Assembly: GCF_041146795.1 (NCBI RefSeq)
Contig: NC_135180.1
Span: 35,882,294 to 35,946,293 of the forward strand
Source of the DNA: Maylandia zebra
Lineage: Eukaryota > Chordata > Actinopteri > Cichliformes > Cichlidae
DNA: 64,000 bases
Reading direction: 5' to 3'
Each line of letters starts with the position of its first letter. Position 1 is the first letter of the stretch. This document shows, piece by piece, positions 11,457 to 21,145 of this stretch. Under the pieces are notes generated by a model. The model searched no databases, was not told the origin of the DNA, and saw nothing but the letters and a program-made list of their open reading frames with translations. The position numbers were made by a program, and so were the translations under genes.

Positions 11457-11524
11457 TGTGTGAATGGGTGGATGACTGGATGTGTAAAGCGCTTTGGGGT
11501 CCTTAGGGGCCATTTACCATTTAA
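11457..11524 (+). mobile_element. AFC-like SINE 3' fragment
   Basis: Contains GTGTGAATGGGTGGATGAC and GTAAAGCGCTTTGGGGTCC, matching 515-560 of the near-full copy. The head is missing, as in a 5'-truncated retroposon. Confidence 0.75.
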
Positions 11525-12067
11525 AAAAGGCAGTGATAATATATACAGAATATCATATGCAGAATAAAATGTAAAATGTGTGCTGAGATGAGAAACATAC
11601 TGCACACGGCCCATCAATCAGTGTTTGCATTGATTAACCGTGTCGTGAACTTGCGACCACAGAAAAGTTGCCCGTTTGCAGTTTGGTTCATTCGTGTGCG
11701 TTCTGACTCTTTCTGTAGATGGAAATCGTGTCTGCAGCCGGTCAAAGCATCAGTGTTGCATCGTGGGATTGAAGACAAGGACAACAGCACTTCTTTAAAG
11801 CTCTTACTCTCTTTTCTGTGAAACCTTTTACCGCTGAGCTTCCGACATCTGCTCTGCCGCATCGTGTGGTTTCTGTTAATTCGATAACGGTCACATCGAC
11901 ATACTGTCAGGCACTTCTGTAACAAAGCTACTCTGGACTTTTGAGATGCAGTCCTGAACGTGTTTGTAAAACCAACTAACGCTGAGTTTTTGTTTGTTTT
12001 GTACCTAATGACCAATTGAATATTTGATGTTTTTGCTGAGGACAGTGGATCTTTGTATGTGATTGTC

Positions 12068-12073
12068 AATAAA
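12068..12073 (+). terminator. Polyadenylation signal, probable clns1a
   Basis: AATAAA in the context gattgtcaataaacaag, on the clns1a strand and upstream of the hAT element. No other strong plus-strand AATAAA was noticed between the stop codon and here. The distal position is an inference. Confidence 0.5.
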
Positions 12074-12397
12074 CAAGTAGTTTTTGTATCAGCTTGTTTA
12101 TTTCAGTGTTAGTGCAGATAACAGTCAAACTCAATGTGGATGGGAGCACCAAAGTTTGTCCGTCTGGAGCTGCTCATTAATTCGTATATCACAGAATTTC
12201 AAACACCACAACAGTTTGAGGTGTTTGTCTTCAGTCCTGTTTTTGAGCATCAACAGTTCATTTGTAAGGCGCTGTTCTCAGGCCAGCAGCTCTAGCGGTC
12301 CTGGTTAAAGTCGGTGTCAGCTGTGTGAGTTATAGATGTGATTTATTTCCTACAAACTAAAAAAGCTGAACCATCGTCCTCCAAGTGTTGATTACAT

Positions 12398-12710
12398 CAG
12401 CGGTCCCCAACCCTCGGACCGGTACCGGTCCGTGAGTCGTTTGGTACCGGGCTGCGAGAGTTGAGGCTCAGGTGTGAAATGTATAGTTTTCAGGGTTTTT
12501 ATCGGTTTTCAGCGTTATTTTGTTATCGTTTTTATCGTTTACTCGGTTTTCCTGGGTCTTTTCACGTGTGTTATGAATAAATCTTCTTTGTTTTGGTACC
12601 GGTACTAGTTTCATTTTGTTGTATTTATCCGCGACACCTTAAAGGCCGGTCTATGAAAATATTGTCGGGCATAAACCGGTCCGTGGCGCAAAAAAGGTTG
12701 GGGACCGCTG
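12398..12710. mobile_element. Non-autonomous hAT-type transposon (MITE) with TSD
   Basis: The ends are imperfect inverted repeats: CAGCGGTCCCCAACC at 12398 and GGTTGGGGACCGCTG at 12696-12710. An 8-bp target duplication flanks it, gattacat at 12390-12397 and gattgcat at 12711-12718, with one mismatch. At 313 bp it is too short to encode a transposase. An end of the same family occurs at about 38526. Confidence 0.85.
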
Positions 12711-12719
12711 GATTGCATC

Positions 12720-13299
12720 ATTTTTTACATGGTTTGTAAATGGAACAGTTCCATAACATTATATTCTATAGACCATACTGGTGGATCTGGAGAAGCTGAC
12801 CATTAAACCACCAGCCTTCCAATAATGGTAAACAGCCTGCACTTCCTCCTCAGCCATCATTGAACAGGCAGTGAATGCCCACTCATTTGGATATGCGAGG
12901 AGCAGCGCCAGGAGCCTCTGGTGGCAATTTTTTAAGGATTTTATATATGATAGAAGCTTCTGAGTAATTTTCAGCTTTGCATGGTCTCACTAAGGTCAGT
13001 CAAAAGAGGAAGTGTAATCTCACAAAATTATATTTTCTTGATGGGCATCTTGACACTGGATTGAGTCTTGAATTTTGCAAATGTTTAATGGACTTTATCA
13101 AAAAACGGTAATCATAAAATAGTAAATGAGCCAATTATTGCATCAGCTTGTAAAAGTTTTCCATCTTGCAGATTATCTGCACAGAAGAAATCAAAAATAT
13201 CTTTATTTAACTTATTTGAGCAGCCATGTATCCCACACGGTGAAATGAAAACACCATTTTTGAAGTTTCCTTCAGTTAATCTTCAGAAAACGGATCAAA
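12720..13299. other. Intergenic between clns1a and aqp11, no gene seen
   Basis: AT-rich sequence with no supported coding or RNA feature. Confidence 0.4.
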
Positions 13300-13307
13300 C
13301 TTTACGG

Positions 13308-13632
13308 CAGGCGTCTCAAACTCGCGGCCCACGTCACACCTATTTGCGGCCCATATATTGACGTGAAGAAATACAGTGGAATTTGGTCCTTGTTAAAGTG
13401 AGTTCTTTAAAAAGCAAAAAGTTTTTTAATATGAAGGCAACAAGAGCAGAGAGCACAAACATGCTGAGGGATTGGCTGTTAGTCCAGTGAGAGAGTCAAA
13501 AACTGATATGCACACTTATGTCTGCGTTTTTATTTTGTTAAATACAAACACAATTATGCAATGTTTTCTTGTTTTCCTGGTACTACTTGAACACTAAAGT
13601 GGCCCACAGCTCATTTAAGGTTGAGACCCCTG
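13308..13632. mobile_element. Second non-autonomous hAT-type MITE with TSD
   Basis: CAGGCGTCTCAAACTCGCGG at the left end pairs with GGTTGAGACCCCTG at 13619-13632. The 8-bp duplications are ctttacgg (13300-13307) and ctttatgg (13633-13640), again with one mismatch. A different family from 12398, although both use 8-bp target sites. Confidence 0.8.
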
Positions 13633-13640
13633 CTTTATGG

Positions 13641-14510
13641 TATCAACATAAAACTGATGCATATTTAACAGCAACAGATGTGTTCAGACTGACACTTGGA
13701 TTTGGCTGAAATGTGTTTTTCAGCCCTGAAATGTGCAAAATTTCATGAAGCTAATATGAAGTATGAAGCTAATAACTTTTCGTGGCTTCTTTGGAAACAC
13801 TAATGTTTTTGCTGAACCCTTCCCAGGATCAAAGAAACAACCAATCAGCACTGATTACACTGTTTATTTATGTTTGCATGTACAGTATTTACAAAGAGCT
13901 CAAAGGCACTAATTGCATTTGTGCAAAAACTAACAGACATGTGCATGTACACTCCTACACTGTGCATGGCTCAGGAATGTTGTATTAGGTAAAAATATGA
14001 CTAAAATACACAGATCATTCACTCAAAGACAGACTAATGAGGTTGTTGCAATATTATGCTACATCACATTTTCAGTTTGCAGTTGTCAGATTAGTTTAGT
14101 AGCTTAAAAAGTGATTGAAACATAAAATAGGGGCTAAGTGTATGTTACTGTATAACATTTGTTTGCAGGGTTACAACACATCTGTGTCCTTTATATCAGC
14201 TCTGTGGTTCCAGTCTTTAAAAAAAAAAAAAAAAACTCATGCAAACATTATTTTAGTAACCCTAAAAAAGGTCAGTGTGTTGACTCAGGATTAAATACAA
14301 AAAGTTCTACAGGTTTGATTGAAAGTAAAATGTTGGCGTTGCCCTGTTCACAAATTTAAAAGCTAATTTTGTGTTGAACTTCTCAGATGTGCTTCTGGTA
14401 TCCCTTAAAAAGAAGTGCATTCGTGCGGTTCTTCTTCTTCCTTCTTTCTCAGCAGCAGGTTGACAGTCCGTCACAAACAGCTTCACCTGAAAATCGCCGT
14501 CCAGCAACGC
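13641..14510. other. aqp11 3' flank, no other gene seen
   Basis: AT-rich sequence with an A-run at 14219-14235. Part of it should be the 3' UTR of aqp11 on the minus strand. I could not fix the polyadenylation site. Confidence 0.35.
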
Positions 14511-17500
14511 TCACGCCTTCTTCTTGCTCTCCGTGGGAAGATGGCGAGGTGACGGTTTTGTTGAGAGCGCAGGGACGAGTTTGTCGAACAGCAGCACCGA
14601 GCTCATCATCCCTGAAAGAACCACGATGCAGAAGAAGAGGAAAAAAATTAAACTTTTAAGACAAAAGTTGTTTTCTGTATGTCAACCATGAAACTTCTGA
14701 ATAAAACATTTAAGGTGTTACTGTGAAGCGATGCACACCGCTCAGATAAATGAAACAACTCCCAAACAACAGTCACCTCGAGGTGCTTTGTATCCAAAGC
14801 TGTCTTATTTTTTAACTACACAACAAATGTCAGTCAAAAACTGGAATATTTCATCGACCAAAATCTGATGTGTGCTCTCTCACGTTTTTGAGTTTTGCTG
14901 TTGCATCAAATTAAATGTGCCTGAATCCTGAAACGGCAATCATGGGATTTATTCCATTAAACAAACGATGTCATTCCTGAAGCACCGAGAGATATTTTTA
15001 GACGCTCGTCGCTCTGCCAGTGAAGGTAAATTACACACATCTTTGCTTCAAACAAATGAGTCATGAGATTTTAATATTTAAGCAGCTTATCAGATTTGTG
15101 TCAACACTTTGAACACAACTGGCTCGCTGGCTGCCAGAGACACAGGCACTAAAACGTAGCAGTGCTCATCGCTAATGCGGTTTCTTCTGTCTAACAGTTC
15201 AATTAAAACCTTTACTGGTGATCCACGTGGCAAAGAGGGGTCATTTATGACCACAGCTCTTTATTTCTGTGTACCGTCGTGTAAAAATATTTTCTATCTT
15301 GAATCTGTCCTGGAAATATAAAGACGAAACTGTCTTTAAGGCTGCACCACGTTTTGGACTCAACTTGAAAGAAAGGCAGATGTGAAGGGTAAAAGTGAGG
15401 TCAGAGGTCAAATGTGACATGATATTTGGATCGAAACTATATTGTGATATTTAAAATCCGCATATACCAGTGCAACTTCCTAACTGTCGTCAATACAAAC
15501 AAAGGCAGCAGCATTTTAAGCACAGTTTTACAGATTAAAAACGTTTTATGAAGGTTTGGCTGTATTTGACCTTAAAGAACTTAGACCTTGAGCCTTTTAT
15601 TGTCATCGAGCGGTTTCTTGCACAGCGAAATTGGGTAGCTGGACCACAAAGGTGCAAAAGTAAAGAAAAGAAAACAATATACAAGGAGGGAAAAAATAAA
15701 AAATAAAAAGCAATATATATGTAAACTGCATGGTGTGTGCATACAAAAATTGAAACAGAAACATTGTGGGGCGGTATACAAGGACAGTTATACAATATAA
15801 TAAATAAATAAATAAGGGAGGGGCTATGGTCATTTAGGGTGGGGATGGTAATTTCACTGAGACCAAAATATTGCACAGAACATGGAAAGACTGAGAAGGT
15901 CAGAAAGAAGGTCCAAAATAAAGTGATATTCAGGAACCCCATTTATCATTCCCTATACGCCGACACAATGAAAATACAATGACAGTAAGAAACATAGTTT
16001 TAAATAGCTCTATTATTATCCCTTTGACATTCAGAGCAATCAACTGACCTTGAAGGAAAGGTCGGAGGTCAAATGTGATATGATATTTTAAACCTTTATA
16101 TGGTATTTTCTATATGTTGACGATACACACCACACTTGTAAGAATCATAGTTTCTTAGTTAAAAGGCTTTTTGTCTGTTTTCAAATAGCATGTAAGGCAA
16201 ATGTTACTGGACTGTTAACATGACTCCACGCTACACCCCCTCAAAGTTTTATCAGAATTCATTCAGGACTTTTTGAGCTGTCGTGTTTATAAACAAAATG
16301 AAAAGCCAGAAGAAATTTCACTTATCCTTATTAAAAGTCAAAGACCTGAATTTATAGCACTGAGGATTTTCCAGCCAGTTTGTGCAAAAATCCGAATAAA
16401 AACTATTTTCAAACTGATGTTACTGGCTTCAGTCGGCAGCAGGAAAAATACTTGTGATCTCTTTAAGTTGAGATTTTTCTAACGTCTCTGTCAGGTGTGT
16501 TAGTCTCACCGAGCAGCGGGCCCAGCCAGTAGACCACGCAGTACTCGAGGAAGGAGTGTCCACCGCAGGGGAACTGTGTGGAGAAGGCCAGCGCTGGGTT
16601 AAAGACAGCTCCGGTCACGCTGCCACCTGGACACACATGCACAGTTTTATCAGTGAACTCACATTTGCTCATCATTTAAATCTGCTATACAGCACAAAGC
16701 AGCTGAATGCATTCCTGAATCTGCCTTAGAAAGTTAAAGTCTGTGAAGCTTCTCAGTCATCCAGGTCATATTTGCATCTGGACTCCAGACGCTTTTCTTC
16801 TCCATAAAGGTATAAAAAGAGAGCAGAAAATGATAATATTCCAGCGGATGTGTGACTTTAAAGGTTACTGGCTGAAAAAAGGTCATTGATCAAACAGATT
16901 CTTGCTTAGATTTTAATCAGATTCTCTGCAGGAAAATTTGAAAATATTTCCTCCTAAATTCTCAGTATTCACTCATCAGCATTCAGTCAAACGTTCATTT
17001 ACGGGTGTAGTTAAAAAACTGCTAATAACTGACTTTACACAGGAGTTGGTTGACGGACACAGTGAGAGATGTAATCTGTTACTCTTCATGTGAGAAAGAA
17101 GGTGTCTCTGAGATGTACTAATAGTGTGTTAGTTCCAAATAGTAAATTAGTGAATGTATTTCATGGCAGTTTGATTATTCTGGGACAAACAGTGCAGTCT
17201 TCCTCAAAGCATCACTGTGAAAATAATAACAGTTTATTATTGGTCAATGAGGAAAAATAAATCCTCTTTATTATCAGAGTGAAAACAGACTTCCACAAAT
17301 GAATGTCAACTGATGACTACATAAATATTCACCTCTTTAAAGATGACTGACCTCATTCAACAGCCAAATGACTTATAAAATCCTAAAATCACATATTTCT
17401 GGAAGGTCCACTCACTGGTTATTCAGCATGCCAGGCTGCAGTTACACTATGCAGACAAAGGAGCACTCGGAGCAAGTTAAAGGAAAGTTTATTCAAAAGT

Positions 17501-18833
17501 AGAAGTCTGGGAATGGAGACAGAGGAGTTCACTTAAATCTGTCATTATGAAACGGAAGCAATCAAATCTGCCTAAATCTGACAGTCAAAGGTAAACTGGA
17601 TACCTGGCTGACCATCACGTTCACGACCAGGTGAGGACGGATCAAAGATCAGGAGTCGATTTTAAGCGTTGAGTTTGGCTTGATCATAATTGTTCCAGTC
17701 TGCTTGTTCTATATAAACACACAGTGAACATGTGTTCCTCTACACACACTCAGAGTAAAGGTTCACCGGTCACGCTGCCACCTGATTGGCTCCCATTCTT
17801 AACACTTTAGGACTGAGGCTTTTCCAAGCCCCAGTGTTTGTGATGAGAGACCGTTATGATGGCTCTCCCGCAGGGTAACGTGTCACTGCCTTTTGATGCC
17901 TGCACTACCCTGAGGTGGGACACGTTGCCACATAACTATAAGCTGCACACTTTTGTGTGTAATATGATGAAAACTACACAACCAATGCGGCTCCGACCCT
18001 CACACCGCTAATGCGTGTTTATGAGAGCAGGAGGTCTGAGCCACTGTTCAGCCACATTTAGGTGATTTTTATGTATTCGTGGCTGAAGTGTATGATTAGT
18101 GCCCGGTTCGTGTCTCCCCCAACAGACCCCGGCACCATGTAAATACTCTGATGTGCTCGTGATTTCCGATCACGTGATTAATTAGCGGTGGAGCCGGATT
18201 TGATTCCCTGCAGCAGTCATATAGAGTTATCATACCTGCATAAACCGCTGTGGTGATGACCGCAGCCACGGCGTGCACGCGGAATTTCTCCTGCACCGAT
18301 TGCGTGTGCGTGATAACAGTCTGAACCGCAAAGGCGCACGCGAGCTCAACCGCAGCGGCCTCGTGCAGGGGCGCGTGGATGGGGCTGGTGCATCGGAACC
18401 CGAACAGCTTGTGTCGCGCGTGCAGTCTCGACAGCCCGACCCCCCACAGCCTCGGCACGGCAGCGCGTGCAGCGGCGGCCGCCGCGAACTGGCACGCGAT
18501 CCTCCGCAGGGCGCGGGAGCCCGACAACTTGGCGTGGTAGGCGCGCTCGAGCGCACCGGAGGGGTTCCCGATCGCCCCGCTGAAGGTGAGCCCGTGGACC
18601 ACCGACGCCAAATACGTGAAGGTGAGCGCGAGACCAGGCTCGATGCCGCCCACCTCGGACAGCAGCTTGAGCTCGTGGGTGCAGCAGCACAGCTGGAAGG
18701 TGGACACGAGCTCCACCACGTACTCGGAGAGCCCGGTGTCTGCTAGGGCCCGAGCCAGCAACCTGCGGGTCACGTCGCTCAGCACGACGATCCCCGCGAG
18801 CACCGCCAAAGACACCGCCACGTCCGCAGACAT
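14511..18833 (-). CDS. aqp11: Aquaporin-11, unorthodox water/glycerol channel
   Basis: Three coding exons on the minus strand, all GT-AG: 18833-18236, 16626-16510 and 14611-14511, encoding 271 aa, the length I recall for human AQP11. Exon 1 holds the MSADVAVSLAVLAG start and FQLCCCTHELKLLSE, the signature block of the AQP11 subfamily. It also has the first pore loop (GAIGNPSG) and ends VYAG. Exon 2 holds the second NPA loop (GGSVTGAVFNPALAFS) and CVVYWLGPLLG. Exon 3 gives MMSSVLLFDKLVPAL and a lysine-rich C-terminus (SKKKA). An in-frame upstream ATG at 19091 would add 86 low-complexity residues. I prefer the start at 18833 because it aligns with the family N-terminus. Members act in the ER membrane and move water, glycerol and peroxide. 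The first motif is NPS rather than the NPC I recall for mammals. Confidence 0.93.
14612..16509 (-). other. aqp11 intron 2
   Basis: Between coding exons 2 and 3. At about 15590-15850 there is an antisense LINE-like 3' end (ttttattgtcatcgagcgg and an AT-rich tail). At 16330-16410 a short stretch (cctgaatttatagcactgag) recurs at 26630-26700, so it is a dispersed repeat. No other gene is supported. Confidence 0.45.
16735..16800 (-). mobile_element. Penelope-like element terminal fragment
   Basis: Reads ctcagtcatccaggtcat...ccagacgcttttcttct, the reverse complement of the outer end of the element at 60775-60840 (gatgacctggatgactgag). A remnant inside aqp11 intron 1. Confidence 0.6.
16800..17690. 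repeat. About 0.9-kb repeat shared with 35375-36290
   Basis: Long stretches match in the same orientation, for example ggctgaaaaaaggtcattgatc, ggaaggtccactcactggtt and ggtgaggacggatcaaagatc, with small indels. The matched stretch runs from the PLE end fragment to about 17680 inside aqp11 intron 1. The AATAAA on the minus strand near 17485 and the purine-rich text hint at an LTR. The family is not identified. Confidence 0.65.
17691..18235 (-). other. Rest of aqp11 intron 1
   Basis: No repeat or gene recognised. The intron begins with the donor GTATGA at 18235. Confidence 0.4.
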
Positions 18834-19095
18834 GCTGCCGGCCGGTCCGTGCTCCCAGCCGGGGACAATCCCTGTGCGTGGCCGCTGCGTGCACTGAGCT
18901 GCGGGCCTCCTTTCTCCCACTAGAGCGCCCTGATGATGGGGTGCGGAAGTCTTTGCTGTGCCGGGGTGCTGTTTCTCTATACCGGAGGATGTGGAGTTCA
19001 TGCGGGAGCAAATGAGCTCCAGTCCCGGTGGCTCACATGGTGCGGAAGTGACTGAGCTCCGCAGTCCTCCTCCTGCTGGTTGTCTGCTCACAGTA
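18237..19095 (-). promoter_or_regulatory. CpG-island-like first exon and promoter of aqp11
   Basis: Markedly GC- and CpG-rich compared with the AT-rich flanks, covering exon 1 and about 260 bp upstream of the ATG. Antisense frames (18273-18746 plus) are by-products of this composition. The CpG richness stops at the hAT insertion at 19101. Confidence 0.55.
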
Positions 19096-19100
19096 CGGAC

Positions 19101-19814
19101 TAGTGATGTGTCGGTCGCGAACGAAATGTAAAAGGAAAAGGCTGAAAATTTAAATAGTTAAGAGTTGAAATGTGAATAGTTGGTTTTTGTATTATATGAT
19201 TTATTTCTTACATTTTATGTGGAGTGAATAAATAAAAGTATATTTACGGTGGCCCCTACAGACAAAGCATGTGCAAACTCCAAAACACATAAAAACTCAG
19301 AAACACACAAAAACTCAAAACACATACAAAAGACAACAGAAGTGCTCCAGGATGCTGGGCGCAGTGTTGAGCTTTTGTTATCTTGTGGCTACACAAGCCA
19401 GCAAGTACCAACGACCGGATTTGGTGTGTGGTAGTAACAGGTAAATGAACTTTTTTTTAAATTATTTGAACATATATGAGTGCTTGTGTATAAATACACA
19501 GAAAATACACAAATGCTTTCAATTGTGTAATTTAAGTGATCTAGTAGCTCTGTTTTGGAAGTTCAGTTAATGCTAGAAATGTGTTTTGGAGTTTGTACTA
19601 AGTGTTTTGTCTCTAGGGGCCACCGCATATATTTATATATAAACATATATAAATAAAACCACTTGTTTTTACATTAGTAATTCCTTTTGTGCATAATGTT
19701 ATATTATTGTTAACAATAAATTAAAGCAACAAAACAACCTGAAGAGCCGGCTCTTTTTAGTGAGCTGAGCCGAAAGACCCGGTTCTCTAAAAAGAGCCGG
19801 GAATCCCATCACTA
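19101..19814. mobile_element. hAT-type transposon with perfect 8-bp TSD, just upstream of aqp11
   Basis: Ends TAGTGATGTG at 19101 and CCATCACTA at 19806-19814 are inverted. The 8-bp duplication gtacggac is exact on both sides (19093-19100 and 19815-19822). The 3' part has the ccggctctttttagtgagc text typical of teleost hAT ends. At 714 bp it is non-autonomous. It lies about 270 bp upstream of the aqp11 start codon. Confidence 0.88.
19247..19624. mobile_element. Second inverted-repeat element nested in the hAT
   Basis: CGGTGGCCCCTACAGACAAA at the left pairs with a right end reading TTTTGTCTCTAGGGGCCACC. The inverted arms continue through gtgcaaactccaaaacaca and tgttttggagtttgtac, about 45 bp each. 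Target duplication is unclear (tatattta on the left, catatattta on the right). Confidence 0.65.
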
Positions 19815-19822
19815 GTACGGAC

Positions 19823-20339
19823 TCAGATCAGTATAACGATGTAGGGAAAGGAGGGCTGATTCACTGCGTTTCTTCTCCTTCTTCCATGTTTTTTCTCCCA
19901 CTCGCGGCCCTGTGACATCACACACAAACATTTTAAAATTTACTCAAACAGAAGCAATAATCATATTTACAGTACAAAAGAGTTACTATCAAATTATATT
20001 TAATGTCAATAATACTTTTATATTGTGCAGAATCATGAAGTATGATCATGAGTACTGGTTCATTAAAGTATTCTTCACTATTTTGTTGCAGTAGATTATT
20101 TCAATTAACCTACTTCATATTCTGCAGTGAAATCTAAATTAGTGAAGAAATAAAGCAGACACCATAAACCATCCCTTAAATTATTTAAATCAATAAGGTG
20201 TTGGCCGGCATTCTGTTTTTGGCTGCATGTTAAGGTCAAAATGCTGATGAGGTCTGATCCAGTTTACTGATATACTCTGTTCTACATCCTGCACTGTAAT
20301 ATGAGGATTGTGTGTTTATTAAAATTAAAAATCATCATG
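19823..20339. other. Spacer before Ig copy B 3' end
   Basis: No gene. From about 20195 the text (ttctgtttttggctgcatg onward) matches the flank of copy C from about 40130, so the B/C duplication extends at least this far. Confidence 0.4.
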
Positions 20340-21145
20340 GAGTCATTGACAAAAGAACATCAACATTCAGCCTGTTGTTTAGATATTTTTATTTCAGAAA
20401 TGATTCCTAACAAAAATGGAGAATATAAAAACACAATCAAAGCAGTCAAGTCCATATTATGAAGTGTTTGCTGTATCAGACAATCATGTTTACAGTCTGC
20501 TGCATCACAACAATTGAAATGCAAATATAAATGATTCACAACAATGAAAACAATATAGTGCAGATACACATGGTGCTGTAATGAATCTGCTCTTAAACAC
20601 AATAACAAAATACATTTTCCAAGAGAGATGATAATGATTCACATCAGCGTGAAGAACGAATACATTTACAACTGGTTTCTAACATTTCTTATAGATCGAA
20701 CTGATCACTGATAGAAACAGAAGAATATTCAAAATGATACTCTGAGAGATACATGAATGAGATATGGATAAACATCAAATCACATAAAACAAAAAAGCAC
20801 ATAATCATTATAACTGGGGCCACCGTGGCTCAGGGGGTTGGGAAGCGTATCTTGTCTGGGCAAGACACTTTACCCTACCGCCTACTGCTGTTAGCCAGAG
20901 GGGGCCGATGGCGCATTCCACCAGTGTGTGAATGCGAGAGTGAATGAATTGTGGCATTGTAAAGCGCTATATAAATCCAATCCATTATGAAATAAAATAT
21001 GAGCAGAAATATAGAAGAATTAAGTGTGTGTCTGAGCTGAAAGCTGCTCTCCTCTCCTGGTTTTCTGTATCACACAGACCACAACAACACAAAGCATCAC
21101 CTGCAGACCGCTGAGCAGTATCCACCTGCCTCTGTAGAAGGTCGA
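20340..21145 (-). other. 3' UTR of Ig copy B with SINE insertion
   Basis: Minus-strand polyadenylation signals mirror those of copy A (TTTATT on the plus strand at 20388-20393 and another near 20311). The segment 20990-21145 still encodes, after the stop, the membrane segment and tail in the original frame. A SINE sits at 20812-20982. Confidence 0.6.
20812..20982 (+). mobile_element. SINE inserted in Ig copy B 3' UTR
   Basis: Starts ggggccaccgtggctcaggg, carries gggcaagacactttaccc and GTGTGTGAATGCGAGAGTG, and ends gtaaagcgctatataaatcc. Copy C at 40680-40710 lacks it and reads through (aaatcattaaagctgaaataa), so the insertion followed the B/C duplication. A CATTAT at each side (20806-20811, 20983-20988) may be the target duplication. 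A different subfamily from 290-599. Confidence 0.75.

Larger units (their letters stand above)
11047..12390 (+). other. clns1a 3' UTR and flank
   Basis: Downstream of the clns1a stop (TAG 11044-11046). A SINE remnant lies at 11457-11524. The first good polyadenylation signal is AATAAA at 12068-12073, which would give a 3' UTR of about 1 kb. Open frames here (for example 11614-12069 minus) lack domains. Confidence 0.5.

Noticed and set aside
18273..18746. 157-codon plus-strand frame
   Set aside because: Antisense to aqp11 exon 1 in a CpG-rich region. The minus strand carries the real protein.
18834..19091. N-terminal extension of aqp11 to an ATG at 19091
   Set aside because: The added residues do not resemble aquaporins, and the family N-terminus aligns with the ATG at 18833.
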